A DNA stretch of 64,000 nucleotides from contig NZ_VIFM01000016.1 in the NCBI RefSeq assembly GCF_006636215.1, positions 22,097-86,096 on the forward strand, in the 5' to 3' direction. Positions 15,351-23,798 of the stretch are shown piece by piece. Made by a program: the position numbers and the translations under genes. Position 1 is the first letter of the stretch; the number at the start of each line of letters is the position of its first letter. The notes under the pieces are model-generated. The model was not told the origin of the DNA. It saw only the letters and a list, made by a program, of their open reading frames with translations, and searched no databases. The stretch is from Myxococcus llanfairpwllgwyngyllgogerychwyrndrobwllllantysiliogogogochensis (GTDB taxonomy: Bacteria; Myxococcota; Myxococcia; Myxococcales; Myxococcaceae).

Positions 15351-17393
15351 ATGCAGCCACACTCCGACTGGCGCCCCCACGCGCTCGATGGCGCCCTCCT
15401 CTGGTTCCACCGGATCACCGGCACGAACCTCCGCGTGGACGGACCCCGGACGCGCCACCTGCGGCGAAGGGCGCCCCGGCTGGTCCTCTTCGGCATCACC
15501 AACGCGTGCAACCTCGCGTGCACCTTCTGTTCTCGAGAGCGGGAAGCGAAGAGCGAGTGGACGGTGGACTCCGCCTTCGACGTGCTGTCGGGCCTGGCCC
15601 GCGCGGGCACGCTGGAGGTCTCGTTCGGTGGCGGCGAGCCCCTCGCCTTTCGTGGCTTCGATGAGCTGGTGCGGCGGCTGTCGAACGAGACGCCGCTCGC
15701 CATCCACTTCACCACCAACGGGATGCTGCTCTCCGACGAGCGACTCGCACGACTCGCGCCCCACCTCGGAGAGGTTCGCGTGTCGCTCTACGACGACAAC
15801 GACTGGGAGGCGTGTGTCGAGCGGCTCGCCCGCGCCGGACAGACGTTCGGCGTGAACATCCTCGCGACCCCGGAGCGACTGCCCACGCTGCCCGCACAGC
15901 TCCGGACGCTTCACGCGCTGGGCTGTCGAGATGCCGCGCTCCTGCGCTACGTCGGCGACGACGCGAAGCTCCGACTGAGTCCTTCGGACGAGGCACGCCT
16001 CACGGAGGTGCTCGCGGACAGCCCGCTGCGCACGCGCCTGTCGGTCTGCTTCGGAGACACGCTGACGGAGGTCCCCCGGCTCTTCGGCGGCGACTGCGGC
16101 GCGGGGCTCGACTTCGTCACCCTGACGTCGGACCGACGGCTGAAGGCGTGCTCGTTTCAGGGCGGGGGACTTCCCATCACCTCGGCGGAGGATGTGCTCG
16201 CGGGATGGAACGGGCGGCGAGACGTGCTGTCCGCGCCGTCGCCCCTGGCGGGCTGTGCGCGCGCGGGGGCACCTCGGGGAGAGGCGCTGACCGACGGCGT
16301 TCGCGTGTGGCGCGGGTTCTCCGGAAACAACAGCGGAGACTGCGTGCTCGTGGGGCGCTTCGAGACGGCTGAAGAGGCCACGGCCTACCTCGACACGCTC
16401 CTGCCAGACTGGAAGTCGGGGCGCGCCTATCCGGAGCGATGGAAGGAGCTGCTCGCGGCGGAGGGCATCCCGGTGGGCGCGGAGGAGCGCGTCCCCGATT
16501 TGATGGCCTCGCTGGGCCGGGTGGTGATGCTGCACATCGAGATGACGCTGGATGACGACTTCCCCGCGCTGCGGACCCTCTTGTGGAAGCGCAAGGGGCG
16601 CATGGTCCACTCGGAGATTCACGGGCACGGTAGATTCGAGCTGGCGACCGCGTTTGGAGTGCGGGACACGGCGACCCTGGGCGCACTGGAGCGCGTGCTG
16701 GAAGAGGAAGTGCACGGCTCTTTCATCCGCCATGCGAACCAGCTCCACGGGCTCGTGGGCTACTGGGGCGCCCCTGGCGGCAAGGAGTCCCTCGACACCG
16801 TGGTGGCGAAGTTGAAGACACTCGCCCAGGAGAACGGCGCGGTCGTCGCGGCGGAGCTGGTGGAGGTCCCCAAGGACCTGCGCCTCGAACAGCGCCTCGC
16901 GTCGCGCGGCCCTCACGCGGGGCGGCTGCGCCTGTGGGTCCTGTTCCAGTCCGCGGAGGTGGCGAGCCGCTATGCGAAGGACCTGACCGGCGATGTCACG
17001 GTGGCGGGCCCGCACGTCCTGCTGGAGGAAGACCACTTTGGCCCCCGCCTGGGTTACCTCGCCCAGCGCCAGGGTGGCACCGCGCTCATGCTCACCAGTC
17101 AGCGCGTCATCGTGAGGGGCTCCTTCTCGCAGCCGAAGCGCGGCCCGCCCGACGTCGTCCCGCACCTTCGTCCGTACCTGACACCGGACGACCGCGTGGA
17201 ATCGGCACCCGGGAACGACAGCCTCTCGGTCCGGGTCAACACGATGGAACCCGGACGCGTGCTGAAGGCGCTCGTCGAGCTGGAGGCCGTGCTGGGCCTG
17301 CATGCCTGGGTTCGGGTGTACTCCGACGACCCGCTCGCGGAGGCACTGCACCGCCTCCGCGAGGACGTGAACGAAGAACTCCGTCGACGGTAG
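15351..17393 (+). CDS. radical SAM protein with a large uncharacterised C-terminal region
   Basis: This 680-residue protein has a radical SAM domain in the first 280 residues. Cys53, Cys57 and Cys60 (CNLACTFC) bind the catalytic 4Fe-4S cluster; the GGGEPL SAM motif and TTNGMLL strand follow. Later cysteines (GGDCGAG, LKACSF, AGCARAG) resemble an auxiliary-cluster or SPASM/twitch region. Residues 300-680 form an extra region with no domain I know, containing segments such as MLHIEMTLDDDF and HANQLHGLVGYWG. A GAGGA ribosome site precedes the ATG. No small precursor-peptide gene is visible on either side. Peptide or small-molecule modification is possible. The gene stands alone between a minus-strand gene and a convergent ABC operon. 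Confidence 0.85.
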   Translation: MQPHSDWRPHALDGALLWFHRITGTNLRVDGPRTRHLRRRAPRLVLFGITNACNLACTFCSREREAKSEWTVDSAFDVLSGLARAGTLEVSFGGGEPLAFRGFDELVRRLSNETPLAIHFTTNGMLLSDERLARLAPHLGEVRVSLYDDNDWEACVERLARAGQTFGVNILATPERLPTLPAQLRTLHALGCRDAALLRYVGDDAKLRLSPSDEARLTEVLADSPLRTRLSVCFGDTLTEVPRLFGGDCGAGLDFVTLTSDRRLKACSFQGGGLPITSAEDVLAGWNGRRDVLSAPSPLAGCARAGAPRGEALTDGVRVWRGFSGNNSGDCVLVGRFETAEEATAYLDTLLPDWKSGRAYPERWKELLAAEGIPVGAEERVPDLMASLGRVVMLHIEMTLDDDFPALRTLLWKRKGRMVHSEIHGHGRFELATAFGVRDTATLGALERVLEEEVHGSFIRHANQLHGLVGYWGAPGGKESLDTVVAKLKTLAQENGAVVAAELVEVPKDLRLEQRLASRGPHAGRLRLWVLFQSAEVASRYAKDLTGDVTVAGPHVLLEEDHFGPRLGYLAQRQGGTALMLTSQRVIVRGSFSQPKRGPPDVVPHLRPYLTPDDRVESAPGNDSLSVRVNTMEPGRVLKALVELEAVLGLHAWVRVYSDDPLAEALHRLREDVNEELRRR

Positions 17394-17401
17394 CGACGGC
17401 C

Positions 17402-19180
17402 CTACCCCTGCTCGGCCCGGGGGACTTCTCGCCGCGGGCCCAGGTGCCATCCCTTGGCCCGCTCCTGCTCACGCCAGAGCGCCGCATAGGGCCCCTCGCG
17501 ACGCACCAGCTCGTCGTGAGTCCCGCTCTCCGCCACGCGTCCGCGCTCCAGCACCACGATGCGGTGCGCGCGACGCACCGTCCGCAGCCGGTGCGCAATC
17601 ACGACCACCGTCTTGTGCCGGACCAGCTCGTCAATCGCCCGCTGAATCTCCGCCTCCGCGGACGCATCGACCGAAGCCGTGGCCTCGTCGAGCAGGACGA
17701 TGGGCGCGTCCTTGAGGATGGCCCGCGCGATGGACAGCCGCTGCCGCTCGCCTCCCGAGAGTGAGCCACCGTCCTCGGTGAGCACGGTGTCGTAGCCCTG
17801 GGGGAGCGCCTGGATGAAGTCGTGCGCCCTCGCGGCCCTGGCGGCGCGCTCGACGTCCTCCCGGGACGCATCCGCGCGACCCACGCGCAGGTTGTCGAGC
17901 ACCGTCCCGGAGAACAGCACCACGTCCTGGAACACCATCGCGATGTGCCGGTGCAGCTCCTCGAACGGCAAATCCCGGATGTCGACTCCGCCGATACGAA
18001 TGGCCCCCTGCCCTCGCGGCACGTCCCACAGCCGCGCGACCAGATGCACCAGTGTCGACTTGCCCGAGCCCGAGGCACCGACAATCGCCGTGAGCGACTT
18101 CTCGCGGAACTCGACGGAGACGTCCTTCAGCACGTGCTCCCCTTCGTACGCGAAGGAGACGGCCTCCACCTCCACGTTGAAGCGGGTGACGGGCGCGGCA
18201 GGCGAGGACGGCTCACTCAGGGGCTTCTCGGCCATCAGCCGGTCCACGCGCTCCAGCGCGCGCTGGGAGCCTCGGAGCATGAGGAGCGCCACGCCCAGCT
18301 CGGCCACCTGTCGCGTCACGCCCACGCTCACCACAAGGAACACCAGGAGCGTCCCCGGAGCCAGCGTCCCCTGGAAGGCCAGCGTGCTGCCCACGAACGC
18401 CACGACGACGAAGCTCGCCTCGACCAGGAAGCCGAAGACGGACAGGAGCGGCGACGGCGCCACCTCCGCACGGATGAGCGCGTCACGCAGCCGCTCCATC
18501 GCCTTCACGAAGCGCTGGTACACCTCACCGTGTCGACCGAAGGCGCGGAGCACGGCGATGCCCTGCACGTACTCGACGATGCGCGCGTTCACGTCCGCCG
18601 TCGCCTCGAGCACGGAGGTGATTTCCCGCACGAAGAGGGGCGTCGTGGCCGCCAGGACGGCGAGCGCGACAGGCAACATCGCGAGGACGGCGAGCCCCAG
18701 CCGCCAGTCGAGGAAGCACAGCCCGAGGCCCACCAGCATTGGCAGGGCGAAGCTGGCGGCGAAGACGCCGATGATGTGCGACCAGATGTCCTCGACAAGC
18801 GCCAGGTCCGTCGTGAGCACGCCCATCAGCTCGCCGCTGCGGTGCTGGGTGAAGAAGCCCATGGGCAGCCGCCGCAGGTGGTCCGCCGTGCGGATGCGGG
18901 CCTGTCCCATCAGCGCATGGGCCGCGGTGAAGATGTTCGCCATCGCCGACCGGGTGAACACCATCCGCAGGAGCACCGCGAGGACGATGCCGCCCGTCAC
19001 CTGGCCCGTCAGCTCCAGGGTGAGCCGTCGCTCCAACGCCGCGCGGACGAAGAACAGGACCAGCGCATAGGGCAGCGCCGTCGACACCGCCTCACCGAAG
19101 GCGAAGAGGAAGCCGCGCCGCAGCCGCGCGTCCTTCTGGCCCGCCAGCCGCTCTCCGAGCGTGAAGAACTCTCCAATCAT
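17402..19180 (-). CDS. siderophore-type ABC transporter, second half (YbtQ/IrtB-like)
   Basis: This 592-residue protein fuses six membrane helices (residues about 20-310) to an ATPase domain. The ATPase has Walker A GASGSGKST, signature LSGGERQR, Walker B VLLDEATASVD and an H-loop (VIAHRLRT). The start ATG lies in an ATGA overlap with the stop of the other half and also has GGAGG upstream, so the pair is translationally coupled and forms a heterodimer. The N-terminus (FTLGERLAGQKDARLRRG) resembles the IrtB/YbtQ family of exporter-fold proteins that import ferric siderophores. A Fur box before the first gene supports an iron role. Direction and substrate are inferred. Confidence 0.88.
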   Translation of the reverse strand: MIGEFFTLGERLAGQKDARLRRGFLFAFGEAVSTALPYALVLFFVRAALERRLTLELTGQVTGGIVLAVLLRMVFTRSAMANIFTAAHALMGQARIRTADHLRRLPMGFFTQHRSGELMGVLTTDLALVEDIWSHIIGVFAASFALPMLVGLGLCFLDWRLGLAVLAMLPVALAVLAATTPLFVREITSVLEATADVNARIVEYVQGIAVLRAFGRHGEVYQRFVKAMERLRDALIRAEVAPSPLLSVFGFLVEASFVVVAFVGSTLAFQGTLAPGTLLVFLVVSVGVTRQVAELGVALLMLRGSQRALERVDRLMAEKPLSEPSSPAAPVTRFNVEVEAVSFAYEGEHVLKDVSVEFREKSLTAIVGASGSGKSTLVHLVARLWDVPRGQGAIRIGGVDIRDLPFEELHRHIAMVFQDVVLFSGTVLDNLRVGRADASREDVERAARAARAHDFIQALPQGYDTVLTEDGGSLSGGERQRLSIARAILKDAPIVLLDEATASVDASAEAEIQRAIDELVRHKTVVVIAHRLRTVRRAHRIVVLERGRVAESGTHDELVRREGPYAALWREQERAKGWHLGPRREVPRAEQG

Positions 19181-20988
19181 GATGCCACCTCCACACCACG
19201 CGGGGCTTCTGCCTCGGCACCGCCGAGCGACCAGTCCCGTGCATCCGAGTGACTCGCCCACAGTCGCTGGTAGAGCGCGCAGCGCGAGAGCAGCACCTCA
19301 TGCGGACCCTGGTCCTGGACCCGCCCTCCGTCGAGCACGACGATGTGGTCGGCGGTGGCGATGGTCGACAGCCGGTGGGCGACGACCACGACGGTCCTCC
19401 CCTCGCACAACTCCGACAACGCCTCCTGGATGCGCGCCTCGTTCTCCGGGTCCGCGAACGCGGTCGCCTCGTCGAGCAGGAGCACGGGCGCGGCCTTGAG
19501 CAGGGCCCGCGCGATGGACAGCCGCTGCTTCTCTCCACCGGACAGTCGCGCGCCACGCTCACCCAGCATCGTGTCGTACCCCTGGGGCAGCCCGAGGATG
19601 AAGTCGTGCGCTCGCGCGGCGCGGCATGCGGCCTCCAGCTCCGCGTCCGTCGCCTCCGCGCGCCCCAGCCGCAGGTTGTCGCGGACGGAGCCATGGAAGA
19701 GGAACACGTCCTGGAACACCATGGAGACGCGCGAGAGCAGCGTGTCGAGGGGCAGCTTGCGCACGTCGACGCCTCCCAGCTCCACCGTGCCGCCGTGGGC
19801 CTCCCACAGCCTGGGCACGAGCTTCACGAGCGTCGACTTGCCAGCGCCCGAGGGCCCCACGAGCGCGGTCACCTTCCCGGCCGGCGCATCGAACGTGACG
19901 CGGTGGAGCACGTCCTTCCCCGCGCTGTCGTAGCGGAAGTCGACCTCGCGGAAGGAGATTCCGTCATGTCGTGGCGACTCGGTGCCCGCGACGTCTTCCA
20001 GGTCGGGCGCCAGGAGGATGTCGTGGATGCGCTCGTTGCCCGCTGTGACGCGCTCGACGTTGCCCCACGCGAACATCAGCCGCATCAGCGACATGAGGAG
20101 CTGGGGTCCCAGCACCAGGAACAACACCAGCGACTCCAGCGAGAGCCCGCCTCGCACGTACAGCCAGCCCCCCAGGGGTACGAGGACGACGAGGCTGGAG
20201 CCGATGAGCGCGCCGAAGGCGCCATAGCCCCGCCCGTTGGTGCGCATGAAGCCCTCCATCCACGCCAGGCCCTCCTCGATGGAGCGCGAGAGGTCCCCGA
20301 AGCGGGCCGCGGAGAGGCCAAACGTCTTGATGACCTTGATGCCCCGGAAGTACTCCAGGAGCGACGCGTTCATCCGCTGCTGAATCTCGTTCCACCGCGC
20401 ATGCGCCTTGCCGACATCGCGCATCGCGAGCGCCATGGCGCCCACGGCCAAGGGAGCGACGGCGATGCTCGCCAGGGCCATCCGCCAGTCCTCCCACAGC
20501 AGCGCGACGGCCGTGGCGAGCGGAACCACCATGGCGGCCACCGCGTCCGGGAAGTTGTGCGCGACGAACGACTCAATCTGATTCACGTCGTCCATCAGCG
20601 TCGTCTTCAGCGAGCCCGTGGACCGACGGCTGAAGAACGACAGCGGCACCGCGCCGAGCTTCCGCGCGATTCGCAGGCGCAGCGCATGGAGGATTCGGAA
20701 TGCGGCGATGTGCGCGGCCATCGTCGCCCCCGCGACGAACAGGTAGCGCAGCACCAGCGCCCCCACGGCGACGAGCGCCAGCGTGCGGACCTCGTCCAGC
20801 TTCGGCGGCTCCGCGTAGATGGCCGTGGCCATGCGCGCGACAACGAAGAACGGCACCAACCCCAGCGCGGCGGCCACCGTCGAGCTGAGCGCCGCGAGCC
20901 CCACCAGCGGCCCCTGCAAACCCAGCAGCGACACCAACCCGCGCAGGCCAGGCGGCGGATGACTCGGCGACTCCTCGACGACACTCAC
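19177..20988 (-). CDS. siderophore-type ABC transporter, first half (YbtP/IrtA-like)
   Basis: This is the 603-residue membrane-ATPase fusion that opens the ABC operon. The GTG at 20988 is chosen because GGGAGGT lies 5 bases upstream; the frame beyond it runs through the Fur box and is not coding. It has six membrane helices (about 35-320), then Walker A GPSGAGKST, signature LSGGEKQR, Walker B LLLDEATAFAD and an H-loop (VVAHRLST). It lacks the N-terminal siderophore-interaction domain of mycobacterial IrtA, so the layout is like YbtP. Its stop codon overlaps the next start by four bases. Control by iron through Fur is strongly suggested by the operator. Confidence 0.88.
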   Translation of the reverse strand: MSVVEESPSHPPPGLRGLVSLLGLQGPLVGLAALSSTVAAALGLVPFFVVARMATAIYAEPPKLDEVRTLALVAVGALVLRYLFVAGATMAAHIAAFRILHALRLRIARKLGAVPLSFFSRRSTGSLKTTLMDDVNQIESFVAHNFPDAVAAMVVPLATAVALLWEDWRMALASIAVAPLAVGAMALAMRDVGKAHARWNEIQQRMNASLLEYFRGIKVIKTFGLSAARFGDLSRSIEEGLAWMEGFMRTNGRGYGAFGALIGSSLVVLVPLGGWLYVRGGLSLESLVLFLVLGPQLLMSLMRLMFAWGNVERVTAGNERIHDILLAPDLEDVAGTESPRHDGISFREVDFRYDSAGKDVLHRVTFDAPAGKVTALVGPSGAGKSTLVKLVPRLWEAHGGTVELGGVDVRKLPLDTLLSRVSMVFQDVFLFHGSVRDNLRLGRAEATDAELEAACRAARAHDFILGLPQGYDTMLGERGARLSGGEKQRLSIARALLKAAPVLLLDEATAFADPENEARIQEALSELCEGRTVVVVAHRLSTIATADHIVVLDGGRVQDQGPHEVLLSRCALYQRLWASHSDARDWSLGGAEAEAPRGVEVAS

Positions 20989-21014
20989 GGACGACCTCCC
21001 ATTGACTTGATTTC

Positions 21015-21033
21015 GATAATAGTATTCATTATC
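21015..21033. promoter_or_regulatory. Fur box before the ABC operon
   Basis: The sequence GATAATAGTATTCATTATC matches 16 of 19 positions of the classical Fur box GATAATGATAATCATTATC. It lies 27 bases before the GTG of the first ABC gene and stands out as A/T-rich in a G/C-rich window. On the minus strand it contains TATTAT-like hexamers that could be the -10 box, so bound Fur would block transcription when iron is plentiful. Confidence 0.85.
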
Positions 21034-21081
21034 GACGCCTGACCAGCGGCATCGACGAACCGGGGCACAGGTCCCCACCCG

Positions 21082-21714
21082 TTACCCGCGGGAGGGCAGG
21101 ACACCGTGCCGCAGCAGCTTCAGGCAGAGCGCCAGGTACGCGCGTTCCCGCTGAGCGCGGCTGCCCAGGTGCCGCAGCCGGTGGGCATGGCGCTCGCTGT
21201 AGCTGACCCAGGCCTTCATGAGGCCCGCCAGGGCGATGAGGAGCAGCTCCGGGTCCACGTCCTTCGCGACGGCGCGGTTGCGCTGCGCGGCCCGGACCTG
21301 GGCGGCTTGTCGTTCGACGAAGTCGTCCTCACCCGGCCACATCTCCAAGTCCCCTTCCAGCGCGGCCCAGGCGGCCAGGCGGGACCACTCCGGACTCGCC
21401 CTGAAGAAGCCGACGAGTTGCTGGAGCCCCTCCTCGGTGAGCAGCCCCAGTCCGTCATCATCGGGAGCCGGTGCGTGGGCCCGCGCGGAGTCCTCCACCG
21501 CGTGGGCCTTCACGATGGCGTAGAGCGACTCCTTCGTCCCGAAGTGGTGCTGAATCAGGCTCACGGACACGCCCGCCGCGTTGGCGACATCCCGGAAGGA
21601 CGTCCCGGCGAAGCCACGCTCCGCGAACAGCCGCGTGCCCTCCGTGAGGATCCGCTTCCGGACCCCCTCCGGGTCCCTCGTCAGCACGGGCTTCTTCTTC
21701 GCGGCGGCGACCAT
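21082..21714 (-). CDS. TetR-family transcriptional regulator
   Basis: This 210-residue repressor has an N-terminal TetR helix-turn-helix: RKRILTEGTRLFAERGF, then TSFRDVANAAGVSVS and the recognition segment LIQHHFGTKESLY. The C-terminal ligand domain has no recognisable ligand signature. It lies between the truncated-hemoglobin gene (34 bases upstream) and the ABC operon (about 95 bases downstream), all on the minus strand. An 8-base inverted repeat directly before its start could be its own operator. Targets beyond itself are unknown; the iron/heme setting makes the neighbours good candidates. Confidence 0.9.
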   Translation of the reverse strand: MVAAAKKKPVLTRDPEGVRKRILTEGTRLFAERGFAGTSFRDVANAAGVSVSLIQHHFGTKESLYAIVKAHAVEDSARAHAPAPDDDGLGLLTEEGLQQLVGFFRASPEWSRLAAWAALEGDLEMWPGEDDFVERQAAQVRAAQRNRAVAKDVDPELLLIALAGLMKAWVSYSERHAHRLRHLGSRAQRERAYLALCLKLLRHGVLPSRG

Positions 21715-21715
21715 C

Positions 21716-21745
21716 GTGAACTTACTGTACGACCAACAAGTTCAC
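21716..21745. promoter_or_regulatory. inverted repeat at the TetR gene start
   Basis: GTGAACTT (21716-21723) and AAGTTCAC (21738-21745) are perfect inverted repeats separated by 14 bases. They fill almost the entire 34-base gap between the hemoglobin stop codon and the TetR start. This is a plausible autoregulatory operator. As RNA it would also form a hairpin over the TetR leader. Confidence 0.5.
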
Positions 21746-21748
21746 CGT

Positions 21749-22237
21749 TCAAGTCTCCGGGCGATAGGGCCCGCCAGGGACACCCCAGCCCCAGGTGGGC
21801 ATGGGCCCGTCCAGCGTGACGCTCGCGCCGGGCTGGGAGTTGATGACGGCGAGCCGGGAGCCCCACTCGACGTAGGCGACGAAGGCCGAGCGGAACTCGG
21901 GGTCCGAGGGCAGCTCCACCTCGTTGGCGCTGTCGAGCAGCAGGTCCGTCCAGCGTCGCCGCTGCGCCTCCGTCAGGTGCCGCTCCAGGTGGTGACGCAG
22001 CATCCCGGGATGTCCTCCATGCGCCTCGCTGTAGGCACGAGGCCCGCCCAGGACTTCACCCAGGAAGAGGGCGACGTGGGACGGGTGTTGCGCGGACATG
22101 CGCTCGAAGACGGGGCCGAGCAGCGCGTCGGTGCGCACCCGGGCATAGAAACACTCGGTCAGCCGCGCCAGGGCCTCCGCCCCACCCGCCCACGCGTAGA
22201 GCGTGGGCACCGCGGACGCATCACCGCCGTCGCTCAC
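21749..22237 (-). CDS. group II truncated hemoglobin
   Basis: This 162-residue heme protein starts at a GTG that overlaps the stop of the preceding gene (GTGA), so it is translationally coupled. Group II features are the LYAWAGG start of helix A/B, the CFYARVRTD helix B with its FY pair, an HPSH segment, GGPRAYSEAHGGHP, and the proximal heme ligand His83 in LRHHLERHL, then a conserved Trp. A C-terminal extension (WGSRLAVINSQPG) is common in this subgroup. Such proteins bind oxygen, NO or peroxide. Pairing with an ABM-fold protein and a Fur-controlled transporter suggests heme or iron redox work. Confidence 0.88.
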   Translation of the reverse strand: MSDGGDASAVPTLYAWAGGAEALARLTECFYARVRTDALLGPVFERMSAQHPSHVALFLGEVLGGPRAYSEAHGGHPGMLRHHLERHLTEAQRRRWTDLLLDSANEVELPSDPEFRSAFVAYVEWGSRLAVINSQPGASVTLDGPMPTWGWGVPGGPYRPET

Positions 22238-22653
22238 GGCCGGGTCCACGCCGTGTCGACGTCGTAGTGCTTCATCTCCTGGATGTCGGAGACGAACGGC
22301 CGCACGAGCACGAAGAACTTCTGGAAGGCCGCGCTGCCCCGGAACCCCTTCATGTGTCCTTCGAGGGAATCCCACTCGATGCGGACGACGAAGTGGTGGG
22401 GCTCCTCGGAGCCTCGGCTCACTTCGTAGCGCAGGCAGTGCGGCGAGGCGCGCAGATGCTCACCCGCGGCCCGGTAGGCCTCGAGGAACGCGTCGGCGCG
22501 CTCGGCCGGGATGTCATAGCGGATGTATTCGACAATCATGGACTGCTCCTTGTTCGATGAGGACTTCGACGGGCGGGGTGCGGCGGCAATCCCCGCGACG
22601 CCCAGGGCGGCGACGAGGAGGAACAAGGCGACACGACGAGACTTCCCGGACAC
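22234..22653 (-). CDS. ABM-fold (antibiotic biosynthesis monooxygenase-like) protein, two possible starts
   Basis: The C-terminal 100 residues are an ABM ferredoxin-like domain (MIVEYIRYDIPAERADAF, CLRYEVSRG, FVVRIEWDS, FQKFFVLVRPFV), a fold shared by small cofactor-free monooxygenases and IsdG-type heme-degrading enzymes. Two starts look good. GTG at 22653 has GGAGGT 5 bases upstream and adds a membrane or signal segment (VALFLLVAALGVAGIAAA), giving 139 residues. ATG at 22539 has AAGGAG 6 bases upstream and gives the bare 101-residue domain. I annotate the longer form, because the hydrophobic segment is unlikely to arise by chance. The stop overlaps the hemoglobin start. The substrate is unknown. 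Confidence 0.82.
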   Translation of the reverse strand: MSGKSRRVALFLLVAALGVAGIAAAPRPSKSSSNKEQSMIVEYIRYDIPAERADAFLEAYRAAGEHLRASPHCLRYEVSRGSEEPHHFVVRIEWDSLEGHMKGFRGSAAFQKFFVLVRPFVSDIQEMKHYDVDTAWTRP

Positions 22654-22783
22654 GGACGACCTCCAGGGCGGGGCCTGGTTTCGAGGGTGCATTCCCGCCC
22701 AGCCATGCCACTGTAAGGACGGCGGGAGGACCCCCGCTTTGTCGGCCGTTCCGATTCGTGGGCCTCGCGTTCCAAAGGGAGGG

Positions 22784-23110
22784 ATGGGGATGGAGCCGCT
22801 GTCCGCGGTGCTGCGTGGGATGAACCTGAAGGGGAGCATCTACGCGGCCTGGGAGCTGCGGGCCCCGTGGGGCATGGACCTGCCGGAGGCTCCCTTCGCA
22901 TCCTTTCACTGGATGGAACAGGGAAGCAGTTGGCTGCGCGCCGGCGAGGACGTCCTGCCCCTGGAGGCCGGCGAGCTGGTGGTCCTCTTCGGTGGCCAGG
23001 CGCATCAGCTGCTCTCCTCGCGGGCGGCCTCGGTCACGACTGCTCGTGCGGCACCCACCCGTCGCGGGGGTTCATCACGTCGAGGGCCCGGGTGCGCAAT
23101 CCCGACGTAG
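22784..23110 (+). pseudogene. truncated AraC/cupin-type regulator (N-terminal fragment)
   Basis: After an A/G-rich ribosome site, residues 1-75 match the cupin_6 ligand domain of AraC regulators, such as the intact gene at 25736-26740: both share a SIYA/ALYC segment, APWG, a PxAxF segment, GSSWL/GSCWL and a glycine-rich strand. The homology stops near base 23036, in the middle of the cupin domain, and codon use changes abruptly there. The remaining frame to 23110 is not coding-like. The rest of the cupin domain and the whole AraC DNA-binding domain are missing, so this is most likely a gene remnant. Confidence 0.65.
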
Positions 23111-23157
23111 CCGGTTCGTACAAGCGCCAGGGAACACGCGCGTCCCACACTCGCGCC

Positions 23158-23595
23158 ATGAACCTCGCCCAGAAAATCGCGGCCTTTTCGGCCGGTGGCT
23201 TCCTGCTCGCCGGCCTGCTCTTCGGCGTCTGGAAATATCTCCAGATTTCCCAGAGCCCCAAGGCCCAGGCCTCGCCCTACGTCGACATCGCCCACCGGGC
23301 CGCGCTCCTCTATTCGTTCGCGTGCCTCGTCGTCGAACGCTTCGTCGTCCTCAGCGCGTTGGATGACACCGTCGAGTTGATCGCCGTCATCGCTCAAATC
23401 GGCTTCTTCGCGGTGGGCCTCTCGACCTACGTCATCCACGGCCTCCTGAAAGACACGGACAATCAATTCGAGCGCCCCCACAGGCTCGGGCGTGCAGTGC
23501 TGCCTCCCGCGGTGACGGTGGCCTCCATGGTCGCCCTCATCGCGGGAGAGCTCGGAGGCTTCGCCGTGCTGTTCTGGGGCGCCGTCACAACCTGA
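23158..23595 (+). CDS. small integral membrane protein
   Basis: This 145-residue protein begins at ATG (MNLAQKIAAF) and has about four hydrophobic helices: near residues 8-26, 45-65, 73-95 and 115-142. Between them lie short charged loops, including LLKDTDNQFERPHRLGR on one side. No catalytic motif or known family is recognised. No strong ribosome site is seen. About 200 bases without a gene separate it from the desaturase. Confidence 0.65.
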   Translation: MNLAQKIAAFSAGGFLLAGLLFGVWKYLQISQSPKAQASPYVDIAHRAALLYSFACLVVERFVVLSALDDTVELIAVIAQIGFFAVGLSTYVIHGLLKDTDNQFERPHRLGRAVLPPAVTVASMVALIAGELGGFAVLFWGAVTT

Positions 23596-23798
23596 TTGTG
23601 ACAAGCAGGCAGGCGACTCAGGGCTTCCGCCCGTGCTCCAGGCAGGGGGCGGGGTCGTCACGGACCTTCAGGATGAGCCCGGAGCCAAGAGGCGTTTCCC
23701 TCCGTTGGGGGCTCATTCTTCCGCCCTCGTGGAGTCCTCGCCCCCCCCGCGCCTCGAAGAAATTGTCGGGTAGCACTTCGCGCCGCCACCGGAGTTTC

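Noticed and set aside
15159..17450. A 763-codon minus-strand frame opposite the radical SAM gene.
   Set aside because: It has no motifs, and the plus strand carries a complete radical SAM signature and ribosome site.
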